From: Rodentibacter genomosp. 1
GTDB taxonomy: Bacteria > Pseudomonadota > Gammaproteobacteria > Enterobacterales > Pasteurellaceae
DNA length: 64,000 nucleotides
Assembly: GCF_001999285.1 (NCBI RefSeq)
Contig: NZ_MLHN01000009.1
Span: 1-64,000, forward strand
Direction: 5' to 3'
Positions 10,374-20,960 of this stretch are shown here, piece after piece. Within the stretch, counting starts at the first letter, position 1. Every line of letters starts with the position of its first letter. The translations under genes were made by a program, and so were the position numbers. The notes beneath the pieces were generated by a model. The model worked only from the letters and a program-made list of their open reading frames with translations, was not told the DNA's origin and ran no database searches.

Positions 10374-11561
10374 TTAGAAAAGACTTTTTATCGTTAATAC
10401 TAACCAATCCCAAGCATTGCCGAAAAATCCCCCTTCTTTGACTTCTTGCATGGCTTGTAAATTAACGACTGCAACGTCTTTGCCATCAAGCTGATAAATG
10501 ACTTTCCCGACGACTTGACCTTTCGCTAAAGGGGCTTGTAAGTATTTGCTATCTAATTCGTAACGGGCTTTTAATTCAGTTTGTTTACCTTTTGGCACGG
10601 TAATAAAACTATCTTGTAATACCCCTAATTTCACACTACTTTCATCGCCGTAATAAACTGGTTGTTCTGAAATTTCTTTATTCGCCTCAAGGGTTTTTAA
10701 AGTCTCAAAATTCGCAAAACCCCATTGCAATAGTTTTTTACTTTCAACTTCACGACCTTTATAAGTTGGTACGCCCATTACAACAGAAATTAAACGCATA
10801 TTGCCCGGATTTGTTGCTGAAGCTACGAGATTATAACCTGCTTGACTGGTATGACCGGTTTTCATTCCATCCACGTTCATGGTTTTGTCCCATAACAAGC
10901 CATTACGGTTAGGTTGCTTGATTTTATTAAAGGTAAAATCTTTTTCAGCATAGATTTTATATTCATCAGGCAAATCACGAATAAGATGTGTACCGATAAT
11001 CGCCATATCACGTGCGGAAGAATATTGATTTGGATCATCTAAACCATGTGGAGTAGTGAAGTTGGTATTTTTTAAACCAAACTGTTGGACATATTTATTC
11101 ATGGTGTCCACAAAGTTTAACACTGTACCTGAGATATGTTCTGCTAGTGCCACACTGGCATCATTTCCGGAAACAATAATTACGCCCTTGTTTAGATCTT
11201 GCACTGATACTTGTTGGTTCAGATTTAAGAACATTTTAGACGAGTCAGGGAAATTACGTCCCCAAGCACTTTCGCCAATGGTCACCATATCGGTATTGTG
11301 AATTTTTCCTTGTTTTAAGGCTTGCCCGACAACATAGCTTGTCATCATTTTTGTTAATGAGGCGGGATATTGGCGTTGATCCGGATTTAATGCAGCGAGT
11401 ATAGCCCCGGAATGGTAATCCATCAAAACATAGGTTTGGGCGTTGACCTGCGGCGGTGTAATGCCATATTGCATATCCTCTTGCGCAATGGCAGTAGAAG
11501 ATACCGCAATAATTCCAGAAAGAAGAGCAGTTTTAGTGAATTTAGCACTTTGCTTTAACAT
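10374..11561 (-). CDS. dacA: D-alanyl-D-alanine carboxypeptidase, PBP5
   Basis: 395 residues. It trims the terminal D-Ala from peptidoglycan stem peptides in the periplasm. It has a signal peptide (about 1-26, cleavage after SSTAIA), the SxxK motif PASLTKM with nucleophile near Ser68 and base near Lys71, SGN near 132 and KTGHT near 234. After the peptidase domain come the beta-rich PBP5 C-terminal domain and an amphipathic membrane-binding tail (FFGNAWDWLVLTIKSLF). It lies just downstream of rlpA in the cell-wall gene run, as in H. influenzae and E. coli. Confidence 0.97.
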   Translation of the reverse strand: MLKQSAKFTKTALLSGIIAVSSTAIAQEDMQYGITPPQVNAQTYVLMDYHSGAILAALNPDQRQYPASLTKMMTSYVVGQALKQGKIHNTDMVTIGESAWGRNFPDSSKMFLNLNQQVSVQDLNKGVIIVSGNDASVALAEHISGTVLNFVDTMNKYVQQFGLKNTNFTTPHGLDDPNQYSSARDMAIIGTHLIRDLPDEYKIYAEKDFTFNKIKQPNRNGLLWDKTMNVDGMKTGHTSQAGYNLVASATNPGNMRLISVVMGVPTYKGREVESKKLLQWGFANFETLKTLEANKEISEQPVYYGDESSVKLGVLQDSFITVPKGKQTELKARYELDSKYLQAPLAKGQVVGKVIYQLDGKDVAVVNLQAMQEVKEGGFFGNAWDWLVLTIKSLF

Positions 11562-11581
11562 AGCATTTCCTTAATAAAATC

Positions 11582-12445
11582 TTAATTTTTATGAGTATAA
11601 ACAATTAATGGCTTTTCACCGGCCATTTTTTGCAATTTTGCTTTTAACTGTGTGGTGAGCTGTTTATTTTCCAAAGGACCGAAATGAATTTCATACTTGC
11701 CATTACGATGATTGACTTCTGCATTAATATTATCAAGTGCAAGGCGTGTAATCATATTATTTGCCTGTTTTTCGCTAGGGAAATTTAGCATTTTTAACGT
11801 ATATTGTTCCTTAGATGCTTTAGATTCATTTAAATGGCGCTTTCCTTCATTTTCTTCTCTCTTTACAAGGCGATTAGAAGCTGACGCTGTTTTTGCAAGC
11901 TTGGCAAGGGTTTTGGTCCCCGCCCCTGAAATATTGCCATTTGGTGCGATATGAAGAGCCTCAACCTTTACTTTTCCTGTTCCTCGTGCAATCAAACCGA
12001 TTTCTTTTGCTGCCACATAAGATAAATCAATAATCCGATCATGGCTAAAAGGGCCACGGTCATTAATACGGACAATGGTTTTACGATTATTACGTAAATT
12101 GGTGACAAGTGCATAAGAGTTAATTGGCAGAGTTTTGTGTGCTGCAGTATAGAGATTTGAATTATAGGTTTCACCACTTGAGGTTCGGCGACCATTAAAT
12201 TTACGATGGTAATAACTTGCTACACCGGTTTTGGAATAGTTTTTGGCCATTATGTGGCTTTGTGTTGTATAGGTTTTTCCTCTCACTGTATAGCTGCGAG
12301 GGGAGTGATGAGGCGTTGTTTGGTTGAGGTTCGCCCCCTTGATACCATATAATTTATTGGTATCATTTTTAGCCTGTGCCGGCAAAATTCCCATTGATAT
12401 GGTCAAAAAAAGTGCGGTTAATTTTACAAATGTTTTTAATGTCAT
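11582..12445 (-). CDS. rlpA: Septal ring lytic transglycosylase RlpA family
   Basis: 287 residues from the ATG at 12445, chosen because it starts directly with a signal peptide (MTLKTFVKLTALFLTISMG). An in-frame TTG/ATG at 12499/12496 would add a polar extension before it. The mature protein has a double-psi beta-barrel domain (TGVASYYHRKFNGRRTSSGE onward, ending NDRGPFSHDRIIDLS) and a C-terminal SPOR domain that binds denuded glycan. No lipobox cysteine follows the signal peptide, so unlike E. coli RlpA it should be soluble in the periplasm. In some bacteria RlpA cleaves naked glycan strands; activity here is inferred. It lies between rodA and dacA. Confidence 0.9.
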   Translation of the reverse strand: MTLKTFVKLTALFLTISMGILPAQAKNDTNKLYGIKGANLNQTTPHHSPRSYTVRGKTYTTQSHIMAKNYSKTGVASYYHRKFNGRRTSSGETYNSNLYTAAHKTLPINSYALVTNLRNNRKTIVRINDRGPFSHDRIIDLSYVAAKEIGLIARGTGKVKVEALHIAPNGNISGAGTKTLAKLAKTASASNRLVKREENEGKRHLNESKASKEQYTLKMLNFPSEKQANNMITRLALDNINAEVNHRNGKYEIHFGPLENKQLTTQLKAKLQKMAGEKPLIVYTHKN

Positions 12446-12499
12446 CAGTGAATTATTCCAGTTAAGTGTGTTGTATGTAAAGAACCTTAAAAACATCAA

Positions 12500-13615
12500 T
12501 TAGTTCCCGTTCATAAATTTTGTGCGGTGTGTATGGATAGACATAACCAATCCAAAACTTGCCATAATTGCCACATAAGATGTGCCACCATAGCTAAACA
12601 AAGGCAAAGGGACACCTACCACTGGCAAAATGCCGCTTACCATACCAATATTTACGAACAAATACACGAAAAAAATTAATGTTGTAGCACCGGCCAAAAT
12701 TCGCCCAAAAGAGGTTTGGGCATGAATGGCAATCATTAACCCTCTAATAATAATAAAGAGATAAATAGCAATTAAAATGCCAAAGCCTACCATGCCATGC
12801 TCTTCGCTCATGACGGCAAAGATAAAATCAGTGTGAGGTTCTGGCAGAAACTCCAATTGAGATTGTGTGCCTTGCATCCATCCTTTACCCCAGATCCCCC
12901 CAGAACCAATAGCAATTTTAGATTGTAAAATATGGTAGCCCGCCCCAAGGGGATCTTTTTCCGGATCAAGTAGTGTCAAGACACGGGTTCGTTGATAATC
13001 ATGCATTAAATAAAGCCACATAATGGGGATAAATCCGGCTAATCCTACAACCGCAGCAAAAATTAACCACCAACTCATTCCCGCGAGGAAAACAACGAAC
13101 AATCCGGATGCACTGACTAATATTGATGTACCTAGATCGGGTTGAATCGCCACTAATAAGGTAGGGACAAGAATCATTGCAATAGCAATAAAGGTTTCGC
13201 TTAACTTAGGTGGAAGCGGGCGATTGCCTAGATAAACCGCTACCATTAAGGGTACCGCTAATTTGACAATTTCCGAAGGTTGAAAACGGATAAAACCAAG
13301 ATCCAACCAACGTTGTGCCCCCTTACTGATTGTTCCAATAGCATCAACTAAGATGAGTAAAATAAATCCGATCAAATAAAGATAAGGGGCAATTCGTTGA
13401 TAAAACTTAGGTGGCAATTGGGCCATCACGAGTAGAACGATAAAACCGAGGCAAACTTGGATAATTCGATTGCGGAACATTGTTTCACTTGCACCGGAAG
13501 CACTATAAAGCACGAGCATACCATAGCCTGTGATCGCGATAAGCCCTAATAATAACCAAAAGTCTAAGTGTAGCGGCCTCCATAAACGAAGCCAAAGTGG
13601 TGTTTTTTCTTCCAT
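12500..13615 (-). CDS. rodA: SEDS peptidoglycan glycosyltransferase RodA
   Basis: 371 residues with about ten membrane helices. RodA polymerises lipid II in the elongasome and works with PBP2, whose gene lies directly upstream. SEDS family marks are visible: [18 protein letters not shown] near 110-127, QPDLGTS near 160 and the C-terminal [13 protein letters not shown] near 335. The stop codon is followed almost at once by candidate rlpA starts, so translation may be coupled. Length is standard for the family. Confidence 0.97.
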   Translation of the reverse strand: MEEKTPLWLRLWRPLHLDFWLLLGLIAITGYGMLVLYSASGASETMFRNRIIQVCLGFIVLLVMAQLPPKFYQRIAPYLYLIGFILLILVDAIGTISKGAQRWLDLGFIRFQPSEIVKLAVPLMVAVYLGNRPLPPKLSETFIAIAMILVPTLLVAIQPDLGTSILVSASGLFVVFLAGMSWWLIFAAVVGLAGFIPIMWLYLMHDYQRTRVLTLLDPEKDPLGAGYHILQSKIAIGSGGIWGKGWMQGTQSQLEFLPEPHTDFIFAVMSEEHGMVGFGILIAIYLFIIIRGLMIAIHAQTSFGRILAGATTLIFFVYLFVNIGMVSGILPVVGVPLPLFSYGGTSYVAIMASFGLVMSIHTHRTKFMNGN

Positions 13616-13623
13616 TATTCTAT

Positions 13624-15576
13624 TTACCTATTTTCTCTATTTGGCATTTCATTTGCTTTATGAGGGGGATTTTCCAAATTTACTTTATGTTCAATTTCAG
13701 GTAAACGTTTGTTGAGATAGTAATCCATAATTTTGCGAACCATTGGGGCGGCATTACTCGAACCGCTGCCTGCATTTTCTAAAATAATCGCAACTACAAT
13801 TTTGGGATTTTCATAAGGTGCGTAAGCGGTAAACCAAGCATGATCATGTAATTCTTTTTTCAACCCTGCTGCATTATATTTTTGGTTTTCTTTCAAACTG
13901 AATACTTGTGCTGTACCGGATTTCCCTGCCACATGATAATTTGCCCCAATAAAGGCTTTACGCCCTGTACCCGCCCCGGAATGTACCACATTAAACATTC
14001 CTCGTTTAGCGGCATCCCAATAAGCCTGTTTAGGTTCGGTGATATCTTCATAAAGTAAAGGATCTTGATAAGGTTCAATAATTGCCCCTTCCACTGACTT
14101 CATTAAATGCGGTGTATTAACTTTGCCATTATTGACTAAAATTGCAGTAGCTTTGGCAACTTGTAATGGGGTGGCGGTCCAATAACCTTGTCCGATACCC
14201 ACTGAAATCGTATCCCCTTGTACCCATTGACGTTTATAACGTTTTTGTTTCCATTCTTTGGTTGGCATATTGGCTGACACTTCTTCATTGATTTCTATCC
14301 CTGTCGGCATACCAAAACCAAAGCGTTTCATCCAAGAGGATAAGCGATCTATCCCTAGATTATAAGCAACTTGGTAGAAGTAGGTATCAGAGGATTCGGT
14401 AATTGCCTTGTTTAAATCTGTGTAGCCATGACCTGATTTTTTCCAGTCACGAAAGCGTTTTGTGGTGTTGGGTAACATCCAGTAACCGGGGTCGAAAATC
14501 GTCGTATGTTGAGTAATCACATTTTCCGTTTGTGCTGCGACAGCAATAAATGGTTTTACCGTTGAAGCAGGAGGATATACCCCTTGTGTTGCCCGACTAT
14601 AAAGCGGACGGGCGGGATCTTCTAATAAACGTTTATAATCGGCACTGGAAATGCCATCTACAAATAAATTATTGTCGTAACTTGGCGTTGAAACCATGGC
14701 TAACACACTACTATCTTTGGGATCAAGAACCACAACGGCTCCTTTTTGTCCGCTCAGTAAATCGGTAATGTAACGTTGAAGTGCGAGATCAATGGTTAGG
14801 TGAATACTTTTTCCTGCAACAGCCGGCTGTTCACGTAATTTACGAATCACTTTACCACGATTATTAATTTCAACTTCTTCAAAACCGGTTGTTCCGTGTA
14901 ATTGATCTTCATAGTAACGTTCAATTCCCAATTTTCCCATATCATGAGAGCCGGCGTAATTAGCAAATTTTTCGTTCTTTTTTAGCTTCTCAACATCTTT
15001 GTCATTAATTTTCCCGACATAACCGAGAATATGTGTCATGACATCGCCATATAAATAGTTACGTTTAAAATAAGGGCGAACTTCAAGACTTGGAAATTGG
15101 TACTGATTCACAGCAAAACGAGCAATTTGCTCTTCCGTTAAATTCGGTTTAAGCATGATAGAGGTGTAGCGGGAGCCTCTGCGACGCTCTTTTTTAAAAT
15201 TGTCGATGTCTTCATCCGTTAAGCCAATAATATAGCGAAGCTCATCAAAAGTGCGGTCTAAATTTTCCGTTTTTTCAGGCACGATATACAACCCAAAAAA
15301 AGTGAGATTTTCTGCTAAAAGCTCACCGTAGCGGTCGTAAATTAACCCACGAGTAGGGGGAACGGGTAAAAGTTTGATTCGATTGCCGTTGGAGCGAGTT
15401 TGGTAAGTATCAAAATTAACCACTTGAAGGTGATAGATATTGGCAAATAGCACGCCCGTAAGTGCGAGAATACCGATAAACGCGACTAGAGTTCGGCGTA
15501 CAAAAAGATTCCGTTCCGCTTTTTTATCACGAATCGGATCATTTGTAGGAGATGAGAAGAATTTCTTAAAATTCAT
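13624..15576 (-). CDS. mrdA: Penicillin-binding protein 2 (elongasome transpeptidase)
   Basis: 650 residues: cytoplasmic start, one anchor at about 29-50, a PBP dimerisation domain, then the transpeptidase with active-site Ser in PPASTVKPF, the SSD motif (TESSDTYFY) and KSGTAQ. It cross-links the new strands made by RodA, and MreC activates it. The gene lies 8 bases before rodA in the same direction, the expected operon. Length agrees with H. influenzae and E. coli PBP2. Confidence 0.97.
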   Translation of the reverse strand: MNFKKFFSSPTNDPIRDKKAERNLFVRRTLVAFIGILALTGVLFANIYHLQVVNFDTYQTRSNGNRIKLLPVPPTRGLIYDRYGELLAENLTFFGLYIVPEKTENLDRTFDELRYIIGLTDEDIDNFKKERRRGSRYTSIMLKPNLTEEQIARFAVNQYQFPSLEVRPYFKRNYLYGDVMTHILGYVGKINDKDVEKLKKNEKFANYAGSHDMGKLGIERYYEDQLHGTTGFEEVEINNRGKVIRKLREQPAVAGKSIHLTIDLALQRYITDLLSGQKGAVVVLDPKDSSVLAMVSTPSYDNNLFVDGISSADYKRLLEDPARPLYSRATQGVYPPASTVKPFIAVAAQTENVITQHTTIFDPGYWMLPNTTKRFRDWKKSGHGYTDLNKAITESSDTYFYQVAYNLGIDRLSSWMKRFGFGMPTGIEINEEVSANMPTKEWKQKRYKRQWVQGDTISVGIGQGYWTATPLQVAKATAILVNNGKVNTPHLMKSVEGAIIEPYQDPLLYEDITEPKQAYWDAAKRGMFNVVHSGAGTGRKAFIGANYHVAGKSGTAQVFSLKENQKYNAAGLKKELHDHAWFTAYAPYENPKIVVAIILENAGSGSSNAAPMVRKIMDYYLNKRLPEIEHKVNLENPPHKANEMPNRENR

Positions 15577-15594
15577 CTAAAATTGACCGCGCTT

Positions 15595-16062
15595 TTATTC
15601 TCGATGATAGGGATGATTCGTTGTGAGCGACCACGCACGATATAAACTTTCTGCGACAACCACTCGAACAAGCGGATGAGGTAAGGTCAAAGGGGAAAGC
15701 GACCAACTTTGCTCTGCGGCTACCTTACATTCCGTTGAAAGCCCTTCTGGTCCACCAATGAGTAAGCACACATCACGCCCATCATTTTTCCAAGATTCCA
15801 ATTGTTCTGCGAGTTGGGGAGTGGTCCAAGGCTTACCGGGAATATCAAGGGTTACGATTTTGCTTTTTCCACAAGCTGCCAACATTGCCTTTCCCTCTTG
15901 CTCTAAAATACGTTTAATATCCGCATTTTTTCCCCGTTTCCCAGCCGGTATCTCAATCAACTCAAAAGGCATATCTTTAGGAAAACGGCGTTGATATTCC
16001 TCAAATCCGGTTGTGACCCAAGCCGGCATTTTGGTTCCGACAGCAATTAGTGTGATTTTCAC
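15595..16062 (-). CDS. rlmH: 23S rRNA pseudouridine-1915 N3-methyltransferase
   Basis: 155 residues, the full size of RlmH. It is a small SPOUT methyltransferase that modifies helix 69 of assembled 70S ribosomes. The knot motifs are clear: [10 protein letters not shown] near 105 and the C-terminal [18 protein letters not shown]. It lies between rsfS and mrdA, the classic ybeB-ybeA-mrdA order, and an uptake signal fragment fills the short gap before mrdA. Confidence 0.97.
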   Translation of the reverse strand: MKITLIAVGTKMPAWVTTGFEEYQRRFPKDMPFELIEIPAGKRGKNADIKRILEQEGKAMLAACGKSKIVTLDIPGKPWTTPQLAEQLESWKNDGRDVCLLIGGPEGLSTECKVAAEQSWSLSPLTLPHPLVRVVVAESLYRAWSLTTNHPYHRE

Positions 16063-16114
16063 TGATGTTCCTTTTGATCAAGTACAGTTAAATTTAACGC
16101 TGTTATGGTCACAC

Positions 16115-16423
16115 TTATGCCCAAAGTTTTTCTAATTGGTAGAGTTCTCGGGCATCTCGTTGCATAATATGAACGATAGTTTGTCCTAAATCGACCACAA
16201 TCCAATCAGCAGTATTCTTCCCCTCTTCACCAAAGGTTTCTACGCCGGCTTTTTTGCATTCAGCAATTAAATTATCTGCCATTGCGGAGACCTGGCGGCT
16301 GGATGTTCCTGTGCAGATCACCATATTTTCTGTGATTGATGATTTTCCACGCACATCAAAATGCATGATATCAGTGCCTTTTAAATCATCTAAGGTATCT
16401 ATGATAAACTTAACTAATGACAT
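16115..16423 (-). CDS. rsfS: Ribosomal silencing factor RsfS
   Basis: 102 residues with the RsfS/Iojap core: KGTDIMHFDVRGKSSITENM, then GEEGKNTADWIVVDLGQTIV and HIMQRDARELYQLEKLW. It binds ribosomal protein uL14 and keeps the subunits apart when nutrients are low. It is the first gene of the nine-gene minus-strand run that continues to lipA; the following rlmH is also a ribosome-acting protein. Confidence 0.97.
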   Translation of the reverse strand: MSLVKFIIDTLDDLKGTDIMHFDVRGKSSITENMVICTGTSSRQVSAMADNLIAECKKAGVETFGEEGKNTADWIVVDLGQTIVHIMQRDARELYQLEKLWA

Positions 16424-16654
16424 TGTTTTTCCTTACCCATAAAAATGCGAAATTCTACCATCGAATCAAGTTAAGGACTAGAGCTTGTCGAAATTTTTGC
16501 CGATAATATAAATAAAATAAAGGCTTAGCAAAGCGAAGAAAATCTAGTCGCCTAAGTTCGCACTTTATTTCAAAATAGGTAAGATGCGATGTCTATTGTG
16601 GAAAATAATTTATGTATACCTTTCGCTACAAACAGTAAATAAAGTGAGTGGGCA

Positions 16655-17092
16655 ATGACTTATAAAAATAATCAATCCGTTCTTGTAGTAGTTTATTGTA
16701 AAAATTCCAAACGTGTTTTAATGCTTCAACGTTGCGATGATCCAGATTTTTGGCAATCGGTGACGGGAACAATCGAAAAAGATGAAACACCAAGAGATAC
16801 CGCAAGACGGGAGCTTTGGGAGGAAGTGCGGTTAAAAATTTCAGCGAATTCCACCGCACTTTTTGATTGTAATCGGTGTGTAGAATTTGAAATTTTTCCG
16901 CATTTCCGCTATAAATACGCACCGAATGTGACTCACTGTCGCGAGCATTGGTTTTTGTGTGCTGTGAAAGAGGAATTTATTCCTCAATTAACGGAACATT
17001 TAGATTTTAAATGGGTGCCCGTGGACGAGGCGATACGAATGACGAAATCGCCGAATAATGCAGTGGCAATGAAAACATATTTAGGTGAATGA
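16655..17092 (+). CDS. nudB: Dihydroneopterin triphosphate pyrophosphatase NudB
   Basis: 145 residues of the Nudix family. It removes pyrophosphate from dihydroneopterin triphosphate, an early folate step. The Nudix box is at about 38-60 (GTIEKDETP then RRELWEEVRL); the usual late glycine is replaced, as I recall it is in E. coli NudB. The motif CVEFEIFPHFRYKYAP and the EHW pattern that follows match NudB closely. It leads the nudB-yebC-ruvCAB series on the plus strand. Confidence 0.93.
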   Translation: MTYKNNQSVLVVVYCKNSKRVLMLQRCDDPDFWQSVTGTIEKDETPRDTARRELWEEVRLKISANSTALFDCNRCVEFEIFPHFRYKYAPNVTHCREHWFLCAVKEEFIPQLTEHLDFKWVPVDEAIRMTKSPNNAVAMKTYLGE

Positions 17093-17160
17093 AAAAGGGC
17101 AGAATCTGATGCCGATAATAGGTGATATTCACCCAAGATTAGAAAATAGAAGGAAATCAA

Positions 17161-17901
17161 ATGGCAGGTCATAGTAAGTGGGCTAATATTAAGCACCGCA
17201 AAGCAGCGCAAGATGCACAACGTGGTAAAATTTTTACAAAATTAATTCGTGAATTGGTGACAGCAGCAAAATTAGGTGGCGGCGATGTTAGTGCCAACCC
17301 GCGTTTACGTGCCGCAGTCGATAAGGCACTGAGTAATAATATGACGCGCGATACCATTAATCGTGCGATTGATCGTGGTGTAGGTGGTGGCGATGACACC
17401 AACATGGAGACGAAAGTTTACGAAGGTTATGGGCCGGGTGGTACAGCCGTGATGGTGGAGTGCTTAAGTGATAATGCAAACCGTACCATTTCACAAGTTC
17501 GCCCTAGCTTTACGAAGTGCGGGGGAAATTTAGGAACGGAAGGTTCTGTAGGTTATCTGTTTAGCAAAAAAGGATTAATCTTAATTGCAGAAGGCGATGA
17601 GGATACCTTAACAGAAGCTGCGATTGAAGCCGGTGCAGATGATATTCAACCACAAGATGATGGTTCATTTGAAATCTACACAGCTTGGGAAGAATTAGGT
17701 AATGTGCGCGATAATATTGAAAAAGCCGGTTTTAAAATTCAAGAAGCGGAAGTCACCATGATTCCTTCCACAACCGTTGCGCTTGATCTTGAAACTGCAC
17801 CGAAACTTCTACGTTTAATCGAAATGCTGGAAGATTGTGATGATGTACAAAATGTGTATCACAATGGTGAAATTAGTGACGAAGTTGCTGCACAACTTTA
17901 A
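17161..17901 (+). CDS. yebC: YebC/PmpR family regulator or translation factor
   Basis: 246 residues, full length, starting with the signature [14 protein letters not shown] and including [11 protein letters not shown]-type (here [13 protein letters not shown]) and NRT motifs. YebC-family proteins have been described as transcriptional regulators and, in some bacteria, as factors that relieve ribosome stalling at proline stretches; which applies here is not visible. The ribosome binding site is AGAAGGAAATCAA. It lies between nudB and ruvC, as in H. influenzae. Confidence 0.95.
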   Translation: MAGHSKWANIKHRKAAQDAQRGKIFTKLIRELVTAAKLGGGDVSANPRLRAAVDKALSNNMTRDTINRAIDRGVGGGDDTNMETKVYEGYGPGGTAVMVECLSDNANRTISQVRPSFTKCGGNLGTEGSVGYLFSKKGLILIAEGDEDTLTEAAIEAGADDIQPQDDGSFEIYTAWEELGNVRDNIEKAGFKIQEAEVTMIPSTTVALDLETAPKLLRLIEMLEDCDDVQNVYHNGEISDEVAAQL

Positions 17902-17909
17902 TGACGTGA

Positions 17910-17940
17910 TAAATGGGTAGATTTCCTACCCATTTTTTTA
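17910..17940 (+). terminator. Terminator between yebC and ruvC
   Basis: AAATGGGTAG and CTACCCATTT flank a short loop and are followed by T. The hairpin ends yebC and sits immediately upstream of the ruvC ribosome binding site, so ruvC expression probably depends on readthrough or its own promoter. Confidence 0.75.
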
Positions 17941-17948
17941 TGGGAAAT

Positions 17949-18521
17949 ATGAGTATTATTTTAGGCATCGATCCCGGTTCACGAGTGACCGGCTATGGGG
18001 TGATTCGCCAAACCGGTCGCCATTTAGAATACTTAGGCAGTGGAGTGATTCGTACACAAGTGGAGGATCTCCCTACCCGGTTAAAACGCATTTATGCGGG
18101 AGTGACGGAAATTATCACTCAATTTCAGCCGGATATGTTCGCTATTGAACAGGTTTTTATGGCGAAAAATGCAGATTCTGCATTAAAACTGGGACAGGCT
18201 CGAGGGACAGCAATTGTGGCAGCGGTAAACCATGATTTACCCGTGTTTGAATATGCCGCACGCTTGGTGAAACAAACTGTCGTGGGTATTGGTTCTGCAG
18301 ATAAAATTCAAGTTCAAGATATGGTAACCCGTATTTTGAAATTATCCGACAAACCTCAGGCTGACTCAGCCGATGCCTTAGCGATTGCGATTACTCATGC
18401 GCATTCAATACAACATTCGTTGCATATTGCAAGTTCTGTCAAAATAACAGAAACACAGGAAAAAATGACCGCACTTTTGAAGGCTCGATATAGCCGAGGT
18501 CGCTTTAGATTAAAAATTTAA
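17949..18521 (+). CDS. ruvC: Holliday junction resolvase RuvC
   Basis: 190 residues from ATG 17949; an upstream in-frame start at 17913 would run through the yebC terminator and is rejected. It cuts Holliday junctions delivered by RuvAB. The acidic active-site residues are in place: Asp8 in LGIDPGSR, Glu in FAIEQVF near 66, and two Asp in DSADALAIA near 138-141. The ribosome binding site is GGGA. An uptake signal lies within the gene near the C terminus. Confidence 0.96.
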   Translation: MSIILGIDPGSRVTGYGVIRQTGRHLEYLGSGVIRTQVEDLPTRLKRIYAGVTEIITQFQPDMFAIEQVFMAKNADSALKLGQARGTAIVAAVNHDLPVFEYAARLVKQTVVGIGSADKIQVQDMVTRILKLSDKPQADSADALAIAITHAHSIQHSLHIASSVKITETQEKMTALLKARYSRGRFRLKI

Positions 18522-18547
18522 CTGGATGTTCGTCCAGTTTTATTTTA
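18519..18547 (+). terminator. Hairpin after ruvC
   Basis: AACTGGA (18520-18526) and TCCAGTT (18533-18539) form a stem followed by TTATTTTATT. It overlaps the ruvC stop codon and precedes ruvA by 40 bases, so it may separate ruvC from ruvAB transcription. Confidence 0.65.
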
Positions 18548-18582
18548 TTCTACGCACAAAATTTACGTGTTATGGATGAATT

Positions 18583-19197
18583 ATGATTGGTCGTTTGCAA
18601 GGCGTTCTGTTAGAGAAACAACCTCCTGAAATTCTACTTGATGTTCAAGGCGTGGGCTATGAATTGCTTCTGCCGATGACAAGTTTCTATAATTTGCCGG
18701 AAATCGGGCAAGAAATCACCTTATTTACCCATCTTGTTGTACGTGAAGATGCGCATTTGCTTTTTGGATTTGCCCAAAAAACTGACCGCACTTTATTCCG
18801 TGAACTGATTAAAACCAATGGTGTTGGGCCTAAATTAGCATTGGCGATTCTTTCCGCAATGTCTGTTGATCAATTTATTTATGCGATTGAGCGTGAAGAA
18901 CTTTCCAAACTCACTAAAATTCCAGGGGTCGGGAAGAAAACCGCAGAGCGTTTACTTGTGGAATTAAAAGGGAAATTCAAAGGTGTGAAACAAAGTGATT
19001 TCTTTGTAGAAAGCTCCCATATCCCAACCGAATCCTCCTCATTTTCTGCACAAGAAAATTCGGTAGATGAAGCGATTTCTGCATTGATTGCGCTTGGATA
19101 TAAACCAATGGATGCAGAGAAAATGGTAAAACGTGTTGCAAAACCGGAATTAACGAGTGAACAGCTTATTCGGGATGCCCTAAAAGCCGCATTATAA
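18583..19197 (+). CDS. ruvA: Holliday junction binding protein RuvA
   Basis: 204 residues in three domains: OB fold (1-63), double helix-hairpin-helix (about 64-140, with [13 protein letters not shown] and [12 protein letters not shown]), and the C-terminal RuvB-binding three-helix domain ([13 protein letters not shown] onward). It tetramerises on four-way junctions and loads the RuvB motor. It has an uptake signal near codon 65 and lies 13 bases before ruvB. Confidence 0.97.
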   Translation: MIGRLQGVLLEKQPPEILLDVQGVGYELLLPMTSFYNLPEIGQEITLFTHLVVREDAHLLFGFAQKTDRTLFRELIKTNGVGPKLALAILSAMSVDQFIYAIEREELSKLTKIPGVGKKTAERLLVELKGKFKGVKQSDFFVESSHIPTESSSFSAQENSVDEAISALIALGYKPMDAEKMVKRVAKPELTSEQLIRDALKAAL

Positions 19198-19210
19198 TTA
19201 GAGTTAAGTC

Positions 19211-20218
19211 ATGATTGAAACAGATAGAATTATTAGTGGTCAGGCTAAATTTGATGAGGATATTCAGGATCGTGCTATTCGTCCAAAATTATTGGCTGAT
19301 TATGTGGGGCAACCTCAAGTGCGTGAACAGATGGATATTTTCATTAAAGCTGCCAAACTGCGTCAGGATGCACTGGATCACTTGTTGATTTTTGGTCCTC
19401 CAGGGTTAGGGAAAACAACACTTGCGAATATTGTTGCCAATGAAATGGGAGTAAATATTAGGACGACCTCCGGCCCTGTATTGGAAAAAGCTGGGGATTT
19501 AGCGGCAATGCTAACGAACCTTGAACCTCATGATGTGCTGTTTATTGATGAAATTCATCGCCTTTCTCCAGCTATAGAGGAAGTACTTTATCCTGCTATG
19601 GAAGATTACCAGTTGGATATTATGATCGGCGAAGGGCCGGCGGCACGTTCAATTAAATTAGATCTCCCCCCGTTCACATTGGTTGGTGCAACCACCCGAG
19701 CAGGTTCTTTAACCTCTCCTTTACGTGATCGCTTTGGCATTGTGCAACGCTTAGAATTTTATTCTGTTGATGATTTAACCTCTATTGTGGCACGCAGTGC
19801 AGCATGTCTGAACCTTGAATTAGAAAAAGAAGCCGCGTTTGAAATTGCACGTCGTTCACGTGGTACCCCGCGTATTGCGAATCGCCTGTTACGCCGAGTT
19901 CGAGATTATGCGGATGTACGTAATAATGGTGTGATTTCTGTGGATATTGCGAAACAGGCACTTTTAATGCTAGATGTGGATGATGCTGGTTTTGATTATC
20001 TCGATCGAAAATTGCTTTCAGCAGTCATCGAACGTTTTGATGGAGGACCGGTTGGATTAGATAATCTCGCCGCGGCCATTGGTGAAGAGCGTGATACCAT
20101 TGAAGATGTATTAGAACCCTATTTAATTCAGCAGGGTTTTTTGCAGCGTACACCACGTGGGCGCATTGCTACTTCACAAACCTACCGTCATTTTGGCATA
20201 CAAAAATTAACCGACTAG
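19211..20218 (+). CDS. ruvB: Holliday junction helicase motor RuvB
   Basis: 335 residues, AAA+ ATPase with Walker [10 protein letters not shown] near 62, Walker [10 protein letters not shown] near 110, sensor 1 GATTRAG near 157 and the arginine finger region PLRDRFG near 168, followed by a winged-helix domain (TPRGRIAT). It drives branch migration with RuvA. Start ATG 19211 follows GAGTTAAGTC. It is the last gene of this run and ends at a terminator. Confidence 0.98.
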   Translation: MIETDRIISGQAKFDEDIQDRAIRPKLLADYVGQPQVREQMDIFIKAAKLRQDALDHLLIFGPPGLGKTTLANIVANEMGVNIRTTSGPVLEKAGDLAAMLTNLEPHDVLFIDEIHRLSPAIEEVLYPAMEDYQLDIMIGEGPAARSIKLDLPPFTLVGATTRAGSLTSPLRDRFGIVQRLEFYSVDDLTSIVARSAACLNLELEKEAAFEIARRSRGTPRIANRLLRRVRDYADVRNNGVISVDIAKQALLMLDVDDAGFDYLDRKLLSAVIERFDGGPVGLDNLAAAIGEERDTIEDVLEPYLIQQGFLQRTPRGRIATSQTYRHFGIQKLTD

Positions 20219-20221
20219 ATA

Positions 20222-20260
20222 AGAAAAGGCTTACCAAATAATTGATAAGCCTTTTCTATT
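20222..20260 (+). terminator. Terminator after ruvB
   Basis: AGAAAAGGCTTA and TAAGCCTTTTCT form a 12-bp stem with flanking A and T. It lies between ruvB and the convergent small exported-protein gene and may serve both. Confidence 0.85.
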
Positions 20261-20279
20261 AATATGGAAGTGGGTGATG

Positions 20280-20579
20280 TTATTCAGAATAGTTTTTCAT
20301 ATTGGTTAATCGGGCTAAACCAATATCACAACTTTTTAACTGGGTAGCAAGTTCCATTTCGAGAATTTGTTTTTTACTTTGGTTTAACTTGCTTTTTATT
20401 TTGTTTACTTGAGTATGTGTACCCGGCTGTTTTTCTGCTTGAGCGATTAAGCTCTCGGTCTCTTTAAATAATTGTACACATTGTTTTGGTAGGAAGGTGC
20501 TTATTTTTTGTGGCGTAGCAAAGACAGAAAGTGATACCGCTGAAAAAAGTGCGGTTAAAATCATTGAAATTTTTTTCAT
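20280..20579 (-). CDS. Small exported protein with two cysteines (DUF5339-like)
   Basis: 99 residues. A clean signal peptide (about 1-22, cleavage after SVFA) is followed by a helical, lysine- and glutamine-rich mature part with two cysteines (near 34 and 84) that could form a disulfide. Size and pattern resemble small Pasteurellaceae periplasmic proteins of the DUF5339 type; that match is from memory. The ATG has AAAGGATTTCATA before it, a good binding site. The function is unknown, and it appears to be transcribed alone. Confidence 0.75.
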   Translation of the reverse strand: MKKISMILTALFSAVSLSVFATPQKISTFLPKQCVQLFKETESLIAQAEKQPGTHTQVNKIKSKLNQSKKQILEMELATQLKSCDIGLARLTNMKNYSE

Positions 20580-20960
20580 TATGAAATCCTTTTGGGCAAA
20601 CTCTCCAAATATGAGTGGCGAGAAAATATCAAAATCTTTTATGAATGTCTAGTTATAAGGGAAGACTTTTTGTAAATTTGTGAAGTTAGCACAAAAATTT
20701 ATTAAAGCCTGTCAGTGTATTATTTTTCTCATGACAACGAGGAAGGTTGATAATCGTGAACATTATCGAAAAATAGGCTAGTTCATTAACAATAAGAGTG
20801 TGCAACTAAAATGTAAAGCAAAACTCAACCGCACTTTATTATGAAACTGTAACATAGAGTAGATTTCCAAGCTACTTGAGGGACACGGTGTGTCCCTATA
20901 TGTCGTTCAAATTCCACGGCTTGTATATTTGCTACATGATATCAAATAGCTTTCAACCGA
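20580..20960. other. Intergenic stretch before hfq end
   Basis: A 381-base gap between the exported-protein gene and the hfq stop, which are both on the minus strand. It holds a degenerate uptake signal near 20829-20837, a solo palindromic repeat (separate entry) and otherwise AT-rich DNA that must include the promoter of the exported-protein gene. I see no further reading frame with a ribosome binding site. Confidence 0.5.
20876..20943. repeat. MITE/REPIN-like element, copy 1 (solo, partial)
   Basis: The hairpin GGGACACGGTGTGTCCC (20880-20896) plus a tail TTTGCTACATGATATC (20928-20943) matches one arm and the right end of the complete copy at 43888-44031. The second hairpin is missing. It lies about 65 bases downstream of the hfq stop. 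Confidence 0.6.
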
